Assembly (NCBI RefSeq): GCF_963678635.1
Contig: NC_087068.1
Span: 23,090,388-23,154,387 of the forward strand
DNA: 64,000 nt
Reading direction: 5' to 3'
DNA from: Symsagittifera roscoffensis
Taxonomy: Eukaryota > Xenacoelomorpha > Acoela > Convolutidae
This document shows positions 34,991 through 44,991 of the stretch, one piece after another. The notes under the pieces are model-generated. The model had not been told where the DNA came from and did not search any database. It saw only the letters and a program-made list of their open reading frames with translations. A program made the position numbers and the translations under genes. Each line of letters begins with the position of its first letter. The first letter of the stretch is position 1.

Positions 34991-36521
34991 TTACAGAGTT
35001 TTTTAGAATTATCTTTCTGCAATTCAAAGGATGGATGATGAACGTTGGTATTGGGCGAACATCGTATCTTCGTGTATCTTCTTGTGACAACGACTGTGTT
35101 TCCCAACGAAATCAATCTGATTTCAAAATGGTTTGCTATGACGGGTTTTTCTGTATTATGTAGAGAACTTGTTTTGTGTTCAGCAGCGTCTGGGAATGGC
35201 GTGGAGATTGTGCGTGGAGGGGATGCCTTGTAACTCGGATATGTACGTATACTTGAACATCGAGGTGGTCATTGGTCTAGTTCAAGGAAGTCCTTTTCTG
35301 CGAAGTCAAGTCGTACTCTAAATCTTTTGAGTTGTGATTGTGGACGGCATTTTGGTTGTGGTTGGCCATTCTTTTTCGAGTGTAGTGGGATCACTTTGTC
35401 TTTGGATGTTCGTCTTTGTTGTTGTATGCTGATCTATATACTGCAAAGTATGTTTTAATTTTATAAAATTTTTATTAGTTCAATGTTTTAATTATGATTT
35501 TGATTAGTTGTTTTCACAAAAGCTTTTTGTTTTAGTTCGGTTATTTTGAAGAGTTACTCACCCTTGAGTACCTCTTATTAAAAATAGGAGTGTGGTCACA
35601 AAGCGTGGATGTAGCGCGGTGGGTTAGGCCGGCTATAGAGCATGCTCAGGACGTCCTCTCTGGTGGGTTAGGCCAGGAGTGGGAGTATGATTTCGTGCGG
35701 TTTCTGTGAGAGGTCCTGTTATGTGATAACGTTTTATGTTGAGCTTATGGTGGTCTTTCTTATGTTCTGTTGGTTGTGTCCTTTTTTAAAAAATCAAATT
35801 GTTTTTGTTATGGGTTTGTCTTTCGACTTTTTTGTGTTTTATTATTTCTTTCTTAGACTTTATAATAGCCTTCAAAAGAATAAATTATCCAGTTTTAAAC
35901 TGGGTTAATCCGGTTTGGGTACCGTTGGTTTTCTTTTCTTAGTCATGCTGTTATTTTATGATTTGTGGTGTTTAGTAAGCTGCGTTGGTTAGTTTGGTTT
36001 AGTATATAATTCCTTTCCAACCGGGTAAAGGAAAGTTTGAAACTTGTTATTGTATGTTAGAGTTGTTGAGTGTGAAAACTTGAAACTAAAATTCATTATT
36101 TAAACAATTCTTCGTGGGCGAGCTGTGCGAGTTTGGATAGAATTCTTGTGCGAGTGAATGAAAATATCAAAAGGTTAGTACTGCATTTTTACTTTATCAA
36201 TTTACTACATAGAATTTTAATTTTACTGCTAGTTTTGGGGAAAAGTTAAGTTACAAATTTTCATAATTATGAAATTTACTGCTTTTGGGAAAACAATTTA
36301 TAAATTCATTTACTTCATTGGATATAAATTTTATCAAATTATTTTGTGGAGAATAGTAATGACGTTTAGAATAAATTTAACAAGTTTTTATTTTGCTTTT
36401 CTTGTATTTTGCAGATGATCGTGGTATGAAGACTAAAAATCTAAAAGAAACATGAGTAAAGAATGGTAAGTATTTATTTTAAACTTATTAGTGAAGAATA
36501 TGTATAAATTTTACTTACCTG
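34991..36521 (-). other. Long 3' noncoding region of the 20-kb element
   Basis: About 1.5 kb between the last ORF and the 3' LTR. No ORF on the element strand is convincing. A short repeated word, GGTGGGTTAGGCC, occurs twice near 35,618-35,675. Plus-strand ORFs of 60-73 codons here have no recognisable motifs. Confidence 0.6.
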
Positions 36522-36910
36522 TTAGTCGTCGGGGAAAAAACCGTGGGGGAAGATGTCGTGTATTGTTTCTGAATTTGTTAGTAATTTTGCTAGTATGCGA
36601 ATGATGTTTTTAGTTTGAAGCAGTGGCCAAAGCAATTGAAGTGCTTTAATAGTTTTTAGTTCTTCAGTGCCAACTGCAAATTCATAAGGTGTGTTTTGAA
36701 TGAAGTTATATAATTTGTGATTGTTTTTAGTATTGTGGATGAATTCTAATATTGGGATTTCTATAGGTTGGATAAATTCATGTGGGATGAGGAAGGGTCT
36801 GGATTCTTCTGCGTTAAAGGTCTTCGTGATGGGACAAAATATATACAATTGTGTTATTGGGTCATAGTTGCGGAGGATGCCGTGGAGGTTAGTGTCTTTT
36901 ATGCAATATG
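36522..36910 (-). pseudogene. C-terminal continuation of the Ser/Pro-rich ORF
   Basis: An open frame beginning upstream of the TTG at 36,848 and ending at TAA in 36,522; the last 108 codons include FIQPIEIPILEFIH and LKTIKALQLLWPLLQTKN. It lies in a different frame from the preceding 502-codon ORF but overlaps its end, so it is probably the continuation after a one-base frame change near 36,920-36,950. No known domain recognised. Confidence 0.5.
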
Positions 36911-36916
36911 TGAAAT

Positions 36917-38425
36917 TTAGAAAAAATGGCGAAGTGTACTTTGAATTAAGAAACTGAAAACGGTGGTGTGGTTGTCTTGATGGAGTGTGGAGATCAAAAT
37001 GATTTTGTATGAATACGTATATGTGTGGGTTTGTTTAGTGCGTAACATAATGTCGTGTGAGCAGTGCAAATCGCGTTCATGTGGTGCAAGGAAGTGGAAG
37101 GTTAGTGAAAATAATTGAAATTTTTCTTTAAAACTTTCATAAGCTTGCATGTCAGTTAGTGCTTCAGAGATGATGTGATCTATATATTCTAATTTTCGAT
37201 CTAATTTTCGATCAAATATATTGAGTGTAAATACATATGATGTTTTGATGAAAAATTTTTCTGTTAGTTGTGGGTTAGCGAAGCGGTCGTCATCTAAAAT
37301 TTGGTCTTGGTTAGATCGGATGATATTATGATCGTAATATTCTAGCGTAAACTCGTTAGCTCGGGGTGCAGTGTATGTTTTTGGTGATTTTTTATATCCT
37401 ATATAAGTAAATTGTCTGTGTGTTAATGGTGTGGTGAGTCCGTATAGCATATCTTGATTTCTTTCTATATCGATGTGAGTATTAGATAAAGGTAGGCAAA
37501 GGGGATTAGTAAAATGATAATATGATGTCCAATGAAGTGTAGGCATTAAAACATATTCATCTACAAAACTACGTGTGTCGTTAGTGTCGTTAGGGGTGTT
37601 TAAAGTATATAGTGGAAATGAAGGTAAGGTGATTGCTAGAAAATCTTTCGTGTTAGTGTGATGTGGATGATTAATATATTCACGGGCTGTTCCTGGTTTG
37701 GTTGGGAATGGATGGTTTGGGAACTTTCTTTTAAAAGTGCGGTAAGCTCTAATAGTGCTATTTGATGATTCGGTGGAAGTGGATGATTCTGCCAATGATG
37801 CAGTATAAGCTGAAGAGGGTATAGGAGTAGGTGGATTTGAGGATTCTACTGTGGATGAAATTTGATTTATAGTGAGGGTGTTAGGGTGTATTAGCTGTTG
37901 TTGTAGGGTTATAAAATTATCAAGTTCTTGGGAGATTTGGGGAGTATCGGGAGAATTAGATGATCGGTCGGAATGAAATGGAGAATAGGTTGGGGTTACT
38001 TGTGAAGCGTAAGAGGGAGTAGAAACGGACGGGAGTGGATAATTTGTTGGGATTGATCGAAAAGGAGGCTTTGAAAAAACTGAGGAGTTGGTTTGAAAAT
38101 TATTGGATGGAGATGGTTCGGATTCTGCAAATTCGTCAGGGGTTTCTATATTCGGGTTATTTAGTTGTGAAATGGAGTATAAAACTGAAATATCTGAATT
38201 AGTGTCTGAATTCATGCTTGATGTTATATTACTATTTGGAAAATCGGGTGGTGGGAAAGCAAAAGTGGAATTATTGTAATTGGAGTGTTGAGGTTGGTTG
38301 GGTGGGAATTTGATCGGTGTAGGGATCCAAGTTGTCGGCTCATCGTGGGCTAAAAAAATTATTATTTTGAGACTGAAAAGCGGTGGTATGGGGTTGTTCG
38401 ATAATTTGTTCATATGTATTTTCAT
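36917..38425 (-). CDS. Ser/Pro/Thr-rich ORF, 502 codons, unknown function
   Basis: The last long ORF of the element. Residues about 27-245 are rich in Pro, Ser, Thr and Asn with short runs such as NPPTPIPSSAYT, as in a disordered linker or a glycosylated or phosphorylated tail. From about residue 290 the sequence looks folded (VDEYVLMPTLHW, FTLEYYDHNIIR, LEYIDHIISEALTDMQAYESFKEKF, HFLAPHERDLHC). The frame at its start overlaps the 124-codon ORF at 38,340-38,714, with the shift falling in a T7 homopolymer near 38,347. It may therefore continue the envelope-like chain as an exceptionally long cytoplasmic tail, or be a separate accessory protein. No family recognised. Confidence 0.55.
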   Translation of the reverse strand: MKIHMNKLSNNPIPPLFSLKIIIFLAHDEPTTWIPTPIKFPPNQPQHSNYNNSTFAFPPPDFPNSNITSSMNSDTNSDISVLYSISQLNNPNIETPDEFAESEPSPSNNFQTNSSVFSKPPFRSIPTNYPLPSVSTPSYASQVTPTYSPFHSDRSSNSPDTPQISQELDNFITLQQQLIHPNTLTINQISSTVESSNPPTPIPSSAYTASLAESSTSTESSNSTIRAYRTFKRKFPNHPFPTKPGTAREYINHPHHTNTKDFLAITLPSFPLYTLNTPNDTNDTRSFVDEYVLMPTLHWTSYYHFTNPLCLPLSNTHIDIERNQDMLYGLTTPLTHRQFTYIGYKKSPKTYTAPRANEFTLEYYDHNIIRSNQDQILDDDRFANPQLTEKFFIKTSYVFTLNIFDRKLDRKLEYIDHIISEALTDMQAYESFKEKFQLFSLTFHFLAPHERDLHCSHDIMLRTKQTHTYTYSYKIILISTLHQDNHTTVFSFLIQSTLRHFF

Positions 38426-38714
38426 CTTGTGAATGATGTGTCATTATGTGTTGTATGGGACTTTGCGATATGTTTGGTCTAAAATTTGGGTTATGTGTTA
38501 TTGCTAAGTTTCGGAAATTTTGTGGGACTAAAGATAATGGATGGTTATGTGGTAGGGGTGGCAACTGTGGTGCTGTAGGCGTTACTTCTATATTATTATG
38601 TTCTTCGTCGTACGTATTCTGTCTTGTCGCTATTTTTGTGTTATATTCTTTTATTTGTGCGTCTAGAAGGATTTTGTTTATTGATGATGAAAAAATTCCA
38701 AAAAAATCCTGCAA
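38340..38714 (-). pseudogene. Envelope-tail to accessory linker ORF
   Basis: 124 codons joining the membrane-segment region of the envelope-like ORF to the Ser/Pro-rich ORF. It starts within the phase-shifted copy of GFFWNFF (T-rich homopolymers at about 38,690-38,705) and contains basic and Asn/Pro-rich sequence (TPTAPQLPPLPHNHPLSL). Ends at TGA after the T7 run that restores the next frame. Two homopolymer-associated frame changes bracket it. Confidence 0.5.
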
Positions 38715-39716
38715 ATAGTATGCGTGCTACACTTGCTTGTCTATTTACTTGTGTGTGTATAGCGCATGTTTTATAGATTCCTTTTAGTAGTGAGAAAAGA
38801 AATCCTATAAAGTTAAACATTGCGTATAAAATAGTCAATTTTTCTAAGATGTAGGAGGGCCATCCTAGAAAATCGAGAATTTCATTTTTTAGTGTAACAA
38901 AGCTAAAAATATTTATAGGTGAAATATCTTGTGGTCTGTATTTTTCACCGTTTAGATATATATAATCTTAAATGTTTTTAAAATATCCGCTATAATCTTG
39001 TGTATAGATGTCTGCAAATCCTGCGGTTTCGGCAAGTTTGCGTAAGTTTTGGTCAATTGATTGTCTTTGTATAGTGTCCATTTGTGTTAATAATTCCTGG
39101 AATTGTTGTGTTCTAATGTGATGTTGGATATCAGATTTTGAATATATTCCAATTGATTGTAAATCTATATTTGGGTTTCTAGCAATAGCTCTAATGCTTT
39201 CGGGTGAAAATTTTTTGAGTGATTGCATTAATGTGGGGTATGGAGTAAGAAGATAATATTTATCTTCATCAGGATTCAATTGTACTACATTGTGGCTATT
39301 TTCTGATCCACATGGGACTGCGGTATCCCAAAAATATGTTCGTCTTGAGAGTGTGTCAACAAAATGTACTTTATTTTTATAAAAGATAGGGATTCTTTTA
39401 TAGCATCGTTTATCTTCAAAAACATATAGTGGTGATACTTTTTTGGTACAAGTATAAAACCATAAAATGTTTCCTTCGTAGTATAAAAAATTTGATCTAT
39501 TTCCTGATAGTAAATATCCTGCGTAGGGTATTTTTAATACTGCTAGTGCAAGTGATTGTAGGATTTGTGTTCATTTTAATTCGCATAGTTGGTGAAGTGT
39601 TTCTAATTCAGAGAGTGACATTTCCTGAAAAATTCAGCCAATTGTGTAGTCTAGTTTCATATCTAAGTGAATATCGTAGTGGATATTACCAAAATAAGAA
39701 TTATTCATTAAGATAG
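38641..39716 (-). pseudogene. Envelope-like glycoprotein, C-terminal part with membrane segment
   Basis: One frame is open from about 39,716 to 38,641 except for two TGA codons near 39,574-39,627 and a TAA at 38,968. Readable features are a Cys-containing segment followed by DKRCYKRIPIFY and RTYFWDTAVPCGSEN (39,290-39,400), a helical segment (residues of the ORF 38,968-39,279), and near the end a strongly hydrophobic run ILYAMFNFIGFLFSLL that fits a membrane anchor. The CY-x-xIP then aromatic/VPC pattern resembles glycoproteins of chuvirus-like negative-strand RNA viruses that have been captured by arthropod LTR elements. That family assignment is from memory of the pattern only. Confidence 0.5.
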
Positions 39717-40277
39717 TTCTTGTAGACCTGTGCTTTGAGTGTCATGTGGCTTTAGATGTCCACCAGGTTGACCATTACTTTTTTGAAAGTTAACTGGTAT
39801 ATATAATGTTCCTTCGTTTAGAGGATGACCTGTGGCATAAGGGTCAATTTTTATTTTTCCAGTGCTCATGTCGAAACCTTTTTCGTATTCAACTAATATT
39901 TCAGAATATTGTGTTTTGTAAAGTGGGTTTCTGTATTTGCATGCAAGTTCTGTTTCTTGATATATTTGAAAACGGGTTAATTTATTTTCTATATTATGGA
40001 TGTTTCGAAAATCATTACTTCGTTTTCGTGATGGATTTACTTGTTCATATGGGATTGATTGTATGAAATATTTTTCGTGAAATCTTATCATTCGAGCGTG
40101 TATTTTTGCTACTTGAAATGTTGTACATGTATCTTCGGGAAACCAAACAATTGTTGCTTGTGTTCGTGTTGTAGGGTCACAATAACCTTGATCGTTTTTA
40201 CAGGGTAATCTAATTCCTTGATAGATCATTGTGTTGTCAGATAAATCTCGTGTGAGTTTTCGAGTTGTATTTTCCAA
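39708..40277 (-). pseudogene. Envelope-like glycoprotein, middle part
   Basis: 189 codons, Cys-containing ectodomain-like sequence. The segment IRLPCKNDQGYCDPTTRT followed by TIVWFPEDTC has the spacing of a conserved block in chuvirus-like glycoproteins. It overlaps the upstream ORF by about 50 bp in a different frame, with the likely break in GTTTTTCGATTGG near 40,280. It ends at TAA (39,708), after which the next frame continues at ATG 39,716. It is one part of a broken envelope-like gene. Confidence 0.5.
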
Positions 40278-40951
40278 TCGAAAAACATTATTTCTTGATA
40301 TCCTTTGTTTTTTGTGTCTGCTTTGCAGTTTGATGGATTATTTATACCAATGTGTGGTATCCAGTGTTTATCGTGTATGTCGTAAGTTAATCTTCCGTGT
40401 GCGCCGTTGTATGGGTATTTTTCATCTAGTTTTATATGTCCTTGATATCTTTCAAGTTCTGCTTGATGTACAGAATCTGAAAAAACTTGGAAATATACTA
40501 ATTTTCTGTCGGTGTTTTTATTTCTTGTGATGTTTAGTCTGAGTAGCTCGTTTTTACAATCATTGGGATTTAGATGCAAAAGTCGTTCTATATTACTTTG
40601 GTAGAATGATTCATGGTCAAGTCGGTTTTTATTTCCGTCTGAAACTTGTGAACAATGTACTTTCTTTTCGGAAAATGTTGCTGTAAATTTATATCCTATG
40701 ATTGTTGTTGCTCGGGCTTTTGAATAGAGTGTCGCTATTACATTTGTAGTTTCTATAGCTTGTGGTTCTGTTTCGCATTGTGATACTTGGTTTATTGCAT
40801 ATTTGTGTAGTGTTTTTTGTTCATTTTCTTCACAATCGTAATGTGTTACTAATAGGTCTTGGGGTCCTGTGCGAGGAGAAGGATTTATGTTCTGATCGGA
40901 GATTATTAGAAAAAGGAGTTGGAGAAAAATCAATGTTTTCAGAATATACAT
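40226..40951 (-). pseudogene. Envelope-like glycoprotein, N-terminal part with signal peptide
   Basis: 241 codons starting at ATG 40,951. Residues 1-18 (YILKTLIFLQLLFLIIS) form a signal peptide, so the product would enter the secretory pathway. The ectodomain has spaced Cys residues (YDC, SQCET, VHCSQ, NDCKN, SNCKA) and several N-x-S/T sites such as NIT. The start overlaps the end of the upstream ATG-less ORF by about 13 bp in another frame, a viral-style arrangement. The order signal peptide, Cys-rich ectodomain and distal membrane anchor supports an envelope role; a chuvirus-like origin is my best guess, with moderate to low confidence. Confidence 0.6.
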
Positions 40952-42078
40952 GTGTATGATAATCCTGAGTACGGGTTATAAAATGTGATGTAACCAATTG
41001 TTTTCTTGGTATATCTGTCGTATTTATATATTACTTCAGTTGTTATAAAAGGCGGTGGTAGCGATTGAGCTGTTATATTTGGTGGATTTAATGGATAAGG
41101 GTGTTGAGCAATGTTGTTTAGTTTAACCGTGATTTCAAATTTTAATTGTAGGCTATTTTGTTGGAGTATTTGGATGTTATGGTCACGAATGTCTTCGTGG
41201 ATATCTTGTCTATATTGTAATCTATTAAGTGCCCAGTTGTGGAGTCGGTTACTTTCTGGGTGTTGTCCAATTAATGGTGGAGGTGCTGTGAATGTATTCC
41301 AGTCTAATCTTAAAGGGATATTTGTTGATGATTGTTCTCGATATCTAGCGTCGAGGTTATTTGGGAAATTTAAAGGAAAATGCGTCGGTGAAAACTGGCT
41401 TATTGATGGTGTTGATGGTAGTGATAATGTTTCTGGTAGTGATGATGATGTTGTTGTATCTGTAGAAATATCTATTGGATCATTTATTAAATTTGGTTCA
41501 CCTTGTGTGAAAGATTGCGTTGTCCAATATGGTAGTCGTGATGTTTGGTTTGGGGGGTTAAAGGGATTTTCACGTATTTGTTCAGATGTTGGTGTTGAAC
41601 ATAAGTAATCTGAGGGTAGAGTTGAGGTGCTACGTTGTGAAAGAAGTGTAGGGGTTTCCGGTAATATGCCAATTGGGTTTACCGGAGTACTTGGTGATGG
41701 GGATTGGGGTACATCAAAATGAACTCGGGGGGTTTGAAAGTTTCTATTTCGTGGATGTATGATTTGTCTATTTATTTCAAGTGCATTTTGGTTTTGACTA
41801 ATATTTCGAATTCTACTTAATTCTTGTGGTAGTGTCGGGTATAAGTTATATGTTGGTTCACTCAGAGGTGCCTGTTGCTGAACTGGTTCTAGTGGTTCTG
41901 ATAAGCGAGCGTGTCGTTCTTCAAAGTTATATGGGTTATCCTGGAAAGAAATTCGTGTAGATGTTTGGGGGTTTTGGGTGGTTGTAGGTGGTGTCGGGTT
42001 TTCTTGGGATGTTGTCGGTGAAGACTGACTGTGTGATTGTTGGTTAGCAATTTTTGGGGGTTTATTGATTGATTTCTT
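40939..42078 (-). CDS. ATG-less Pro/Thr-rich ORF (~380 codons)
   Basis: An uninterrupted minus-strand frame from just after the TAA at 42,079-42,081 to a TGA at 40,939, without an early ATG, so ATG-based ORF finders miss it. The first two thirds are rich in Pro, Thr, Ser, Asn and Gln (for example SPTTSQENPTPPTTTQNP). The C-terminal third looks structured, with LHNWALNRLQYRQDIHED and IQILQQNSLQLKFEITVK suggesting a helical or coiled-coil part. It is in the same frame as the 62-codon membrane ORF upstream, so both may be one gene interrupted by, or read through, a single TAA. It ends inside the start of the envelope-like ORF. The 165-codon plus-strand ORF opposite it (41,111-41,608) is a shadow. 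Function unknown. Confidence 0.6.
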   Translation of the reverse strand, partial: KKSINKPPKIANQQSHSQSSPTTSQENPTPPTTTQNPQTSTRISFQDNPYNFEERHARLSEPLEPVQQQAPLSEPTYNLYPTLPQELSRIRNISQNQNALEINRQIIHPRNRNFQTPRVHFDVPQSPSPSTPVNPIGILPETPTLLSQRSTSTLPSDYLCSTPTSEQIRENPFNPPNQTSRLPYWTTQSFTQGEPNLINDPIDISTDTTTSSSLPETLSLPSTPSISQFSPTHFPLNFPNNLDARYREQSSTNIPLRLDWNTFTAPPPLIGQHPESNRLHNWALNRLQYRQDIHEDIRDHNIQILQQNSLQLKFEITVKLNNIAQHPYPLNPPNITAQSLPPPFITTEVIYKYDRYTKKTIGYITFYNPYSGLSYTCIF

Positions 42079-42267
42079 TTAGTGAAAAAATTTATGTTTA
42101 TTATAGTATTCTTCAAGAAAAAGAATTAAAAGGATTGGTGCTAATGCGAATGTTATGACTGCTTTCTTTATACATTTGCATATTGTCAATATGAGGGATG
42201 TTAAGAATATTATGAAAATTACAAATAGTAAAAAAATATCTGTTCTACTAAAAATGGTTCGTATCAT
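42079..42267 (-). CDS. Small membrane protein ORF (62 codons)
   Basis: Begins MIRTIFSRTDIFLLFVIFII and has two hydrophobic segments (residues about 12-29 and 36-51, ITFALAPILLILFLEEYY) separated by CKCIKKAV. It looks like a short transmembrane protein or the N-terminal anchor of the ATG-less ORF that follows in the same frame after TAA. It lies about 0.8 kb after the integrase and before the envelope-like gene. Confidence 0.5.
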   Translation of the reverse strand: MIRTIFSRTDIFLLFVIFIIFLTSLILTICKCIKKAVITFALAPILLILFLEEYYNKHKFFH

Positions 42268-43084
42268 TTAAATAGATTTTGGGTTTTCGTACCTGTGTAT
42301 ATGGTCAATGGCTTTGGAAAGTTGGAAATATATTTCAAATAGGGAATAGAAAATTTAAAAAATATTACAAAAAATGATTAAGATTAATACAAAAGCTTCA
42401 AAAGTATCAAAAAGAAATATGAATAAAATTTTAAATATTGTTAAAAAAATTTATTAAAATGTTGAGAATTATGTTGACTGATCGAGAGAAGAGCATTTAA
42501 TAAATGGCTCTTGATCGAACATTTTTAGTTGTTTGGGGCGATTTTCAAGTGTGGTCGAGTTATTTATTGGTTTTTTGACAAGTGGGTTGAGATTTGTGAA
42601 AAAGTGTTGGAGGCTAATTTTATGGTATTCGGGAGGTCTTCTTTTACTTTATTTTTATTTGTCAAGTTATCTGGGGTTTTTTTGAGGTCTTTGTACTTTA
42701 GGCTAATTTAATATGGTTGTTCTTTTACTTTAGGCTAATTTAACATTTTTGTTTGGGGGGTTTTTGAGGTCTGAGTTGGGAAAATATTGTTGATCTTTGC
42801 ATTTTTAGATAAGGGAGGGTTATGATATTATGGTGGTATTTGTTTTAGTTGTCAAGTTTGAGAAGCTTGCTTATTTTTGACCTGGAGGTTGTAAAGTTAT
42901 AGTTATAGATATGCCTGAAGTGTAATATCTTTCTTCTAATTGGTTTGTGTTAAATTTAGAGAAGTTGACGGATTGGATGAATCTTATTGGCTAATTTTGA
43001 ACTAAATTTGCTGTGTGATTGTCAGCCATGTTATTTTGAAAAATGAAAGTTCAAAATGTTTCAGAGGTGCAAAGATTATTTATT
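42268..43084 (-). other. Noncoding interval after integrase
   Basis: About 0.8 kb, AT-rich, with a short repeated word (CTTTAGGCTAATTTAA near 42,692 and 42,729). No ORF on the element strand is convincing. It could hold a subgenomic promoter or splice acceptor for the 3' ORFs; no specific site can be shown. Confidence 0.5.
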
Positions 43085-44880
43085 TTAAAATAAAAGTTGT
43101 TTCTGAAAGTCAACTTTCTTTAATATTTTAGATTGTGGGATGAATGTTTTATAGTTTTTACGTGGTTGATTGCTAAGTCGTGATGACTCTCTATGTTCTG
43201 ACTTCTCTACTTGTTCTTGGGGTATAATTTTTTCTATCATTTTTCTATTTTTCCTTTCTTTTTGAGGTATAATTTGATCTAGCTTTTTTGTATTATTTTT
43301 GGTTGTAGTTTGTTTTCTATTTTGTTTTTCAAGGTGAATGTCGTTTTGTTTATTTATTTCGTTTTCCGTATGTAGGTGATTTTGAATAACTTTTAAACCT
43401 GTGAAAGAATATAATTGAGTTAGTTCGCGTAGTGCGTATTCTTTTGGGTAGTAAGGCAATAGATTGTTTCTATGTTGAACAATTTCTTTTTGGTCTGAAT
43501 CGGTGATTTTATATGTTACGTCAGTGGGTTTGGCGATTATTTGGTATGGTCCTTTACAAAGGGGTTGTAATTTTTTAAAAATTCCTTTTTGTGTATTAAA
43601 ATTTGGTATTAAGACAAAGGTTCCAATTTTTAAATCGGAGGCTGGTGTAAAACGTGAATTGATTTGTTCGTTAATGTTTTGTCTTTGTAGCAATTTTTTT
43701 GTTACTTTTTGATAAATTTCGTTGTGTTTTTTATCTCTATTTAAAATCCATTCGGTATGTGTACCGGAGGCTAATTCTAGGATTTGTGGGTGATAAAAAT
43801 GATCTTCATCATGTGTGTGTAAAGGTAGGTTATAACAAATTGAGTCTTTATTCGGTTGACAATGACCTTGTGCATTTTTATGAGAGTTTGCTGTAAACAT
43901 AATTGGTTTACGTGGCTTTTGATTAAAAACCATTTCATATGGTGACATTCCTAGAGTTGTCGTGATTTGTGAATTATATGCTAAGGGAAATAGTTTTACA
44001 TCTGCTGACCATTCGGTGTATCTTGTATCATTTCCGTTTATGATACATCTAAGATATTCTTGTAGTGAACGGTTCATACCTTCAACTAAACCGTTAGTCC
44101 AAGGTGCATGAGATGTACGTGGTTTGTGCTTAATGTTATATAAATGACATAGTGTGATGATTTCATTATTTATGAATTCTGTACCGTTGTCTGTAACTAG
44201 AATTTCGGGTAATCCGAACTTGGCTATCCAGTGTTCGTAAAGTGTTGTGTAAGCATAGTAAGCGTTACAATGTGGTACTGGGTTGAGTGCTACATAGGGT
44301 GTAAAAGCGTCAACAATTACCATAATGTATGAATTTCCTTCAGAGGATGGTGAAAATGGTCCTTTTGTGTCAAATGATATACGGTGGTTAAAATATAAAC
44401 TGTGTCCTTTAAAATCTTGTTTTTGTGCTATTTGTTTTTGATTTGGGTAAGGTTTATTTAGCTGACATACTATACAATCATTGCATAGTACTTTTTTCCA
44501 AATTTGTGCATTTGGGAAATAGAAATTTTGTATAAAATTTGAATATGTTTTCTCTGATCCAGAGTGTCCTTTAATGTTTTGTGTATGTGAAATGTTAAAA
44601 GCTATGAGAATCATACTTAAAGGGAGACAGGGAACTGTAGATTCATTTAATTGATATTCTAGAAGGTCTGTCTTTTCATTAATTGTTGTACTATTAAATT
44701 TTCGAAAATATCGGAGAAGTGTTTTATTTCCTAAAATTGTGGTATCTGCCTTTAGGGGTTTAGTTTTGTATTTGTGCCATGATTTTAGTTGTCTAATTAC
44801 TGGGTCAAGATTTTGATATTGTTTCAAGGTATTAATTGTAATTTTATCTGTTGGAGGGAGAAATTGTTTTCAATTTCTAA
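43085..44880 (-). pseudogene. Integrase
   Basis: Joins the cDNA ends to host DNA. The frame is open from a TGA near 44,880; the longest listed product (580 aa) starts at TTG 44,827. Numbered from there: zinc-binding His81/His88 and Cys118/Cys121 (HTQNIKGHSG ... CNDCIVC), catalytic core Asp153 (RISFDTKGP), Asp213 (LVTDNGTEF), Glu249 (NGLVEGMNRSL), giving D-59-D-35-E spacing, and a C-terminal GPY-type module at about 415-460 (CKGPYQI). The last about 100 residues are Lys/Gln-rich. The domain itself is intact, but it is in a different frame from RT-RNase H; the upstream frame runs past the RT stop until a TGA at about 44,824, so a one-base change or a -1 frameshift must join them. Confidence 0.92.
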
Positions 44881-44991
44881 TTTAGATAAAGGAATTGTGT
44901 CAAGTGGGTCATGGAGGTTGAAAACTTGATTTATTGTGTATTTTGAATCATTCGTTTGTGGTCCCGATAAATTTATTTTATCTGTTAAATT

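Noticed and set aside
36164-36420. Possible plus-strand intron (GTTAGT ... TTTTGCAG) in the 3' region
   Set aside because: It is antisense to the element, and no flanking exons with coding sequence can be seen.
38968-39716. TGA read as tryptophan (alternative genetic code)
   Set aside because: Two TGA codons in the envelope-like frame could be read so, but the gag copies show TGA in place of CGA (Arg), and TAA stops also interrupt frames, so mutation is simpler.
41111-41608. 165-codon plus-strand ORF
   Set aside because: It lies opposite the longer ATG-less minus-strand frame and has Cys/Trp/Ser-rich composition typical of an antisense shadow.
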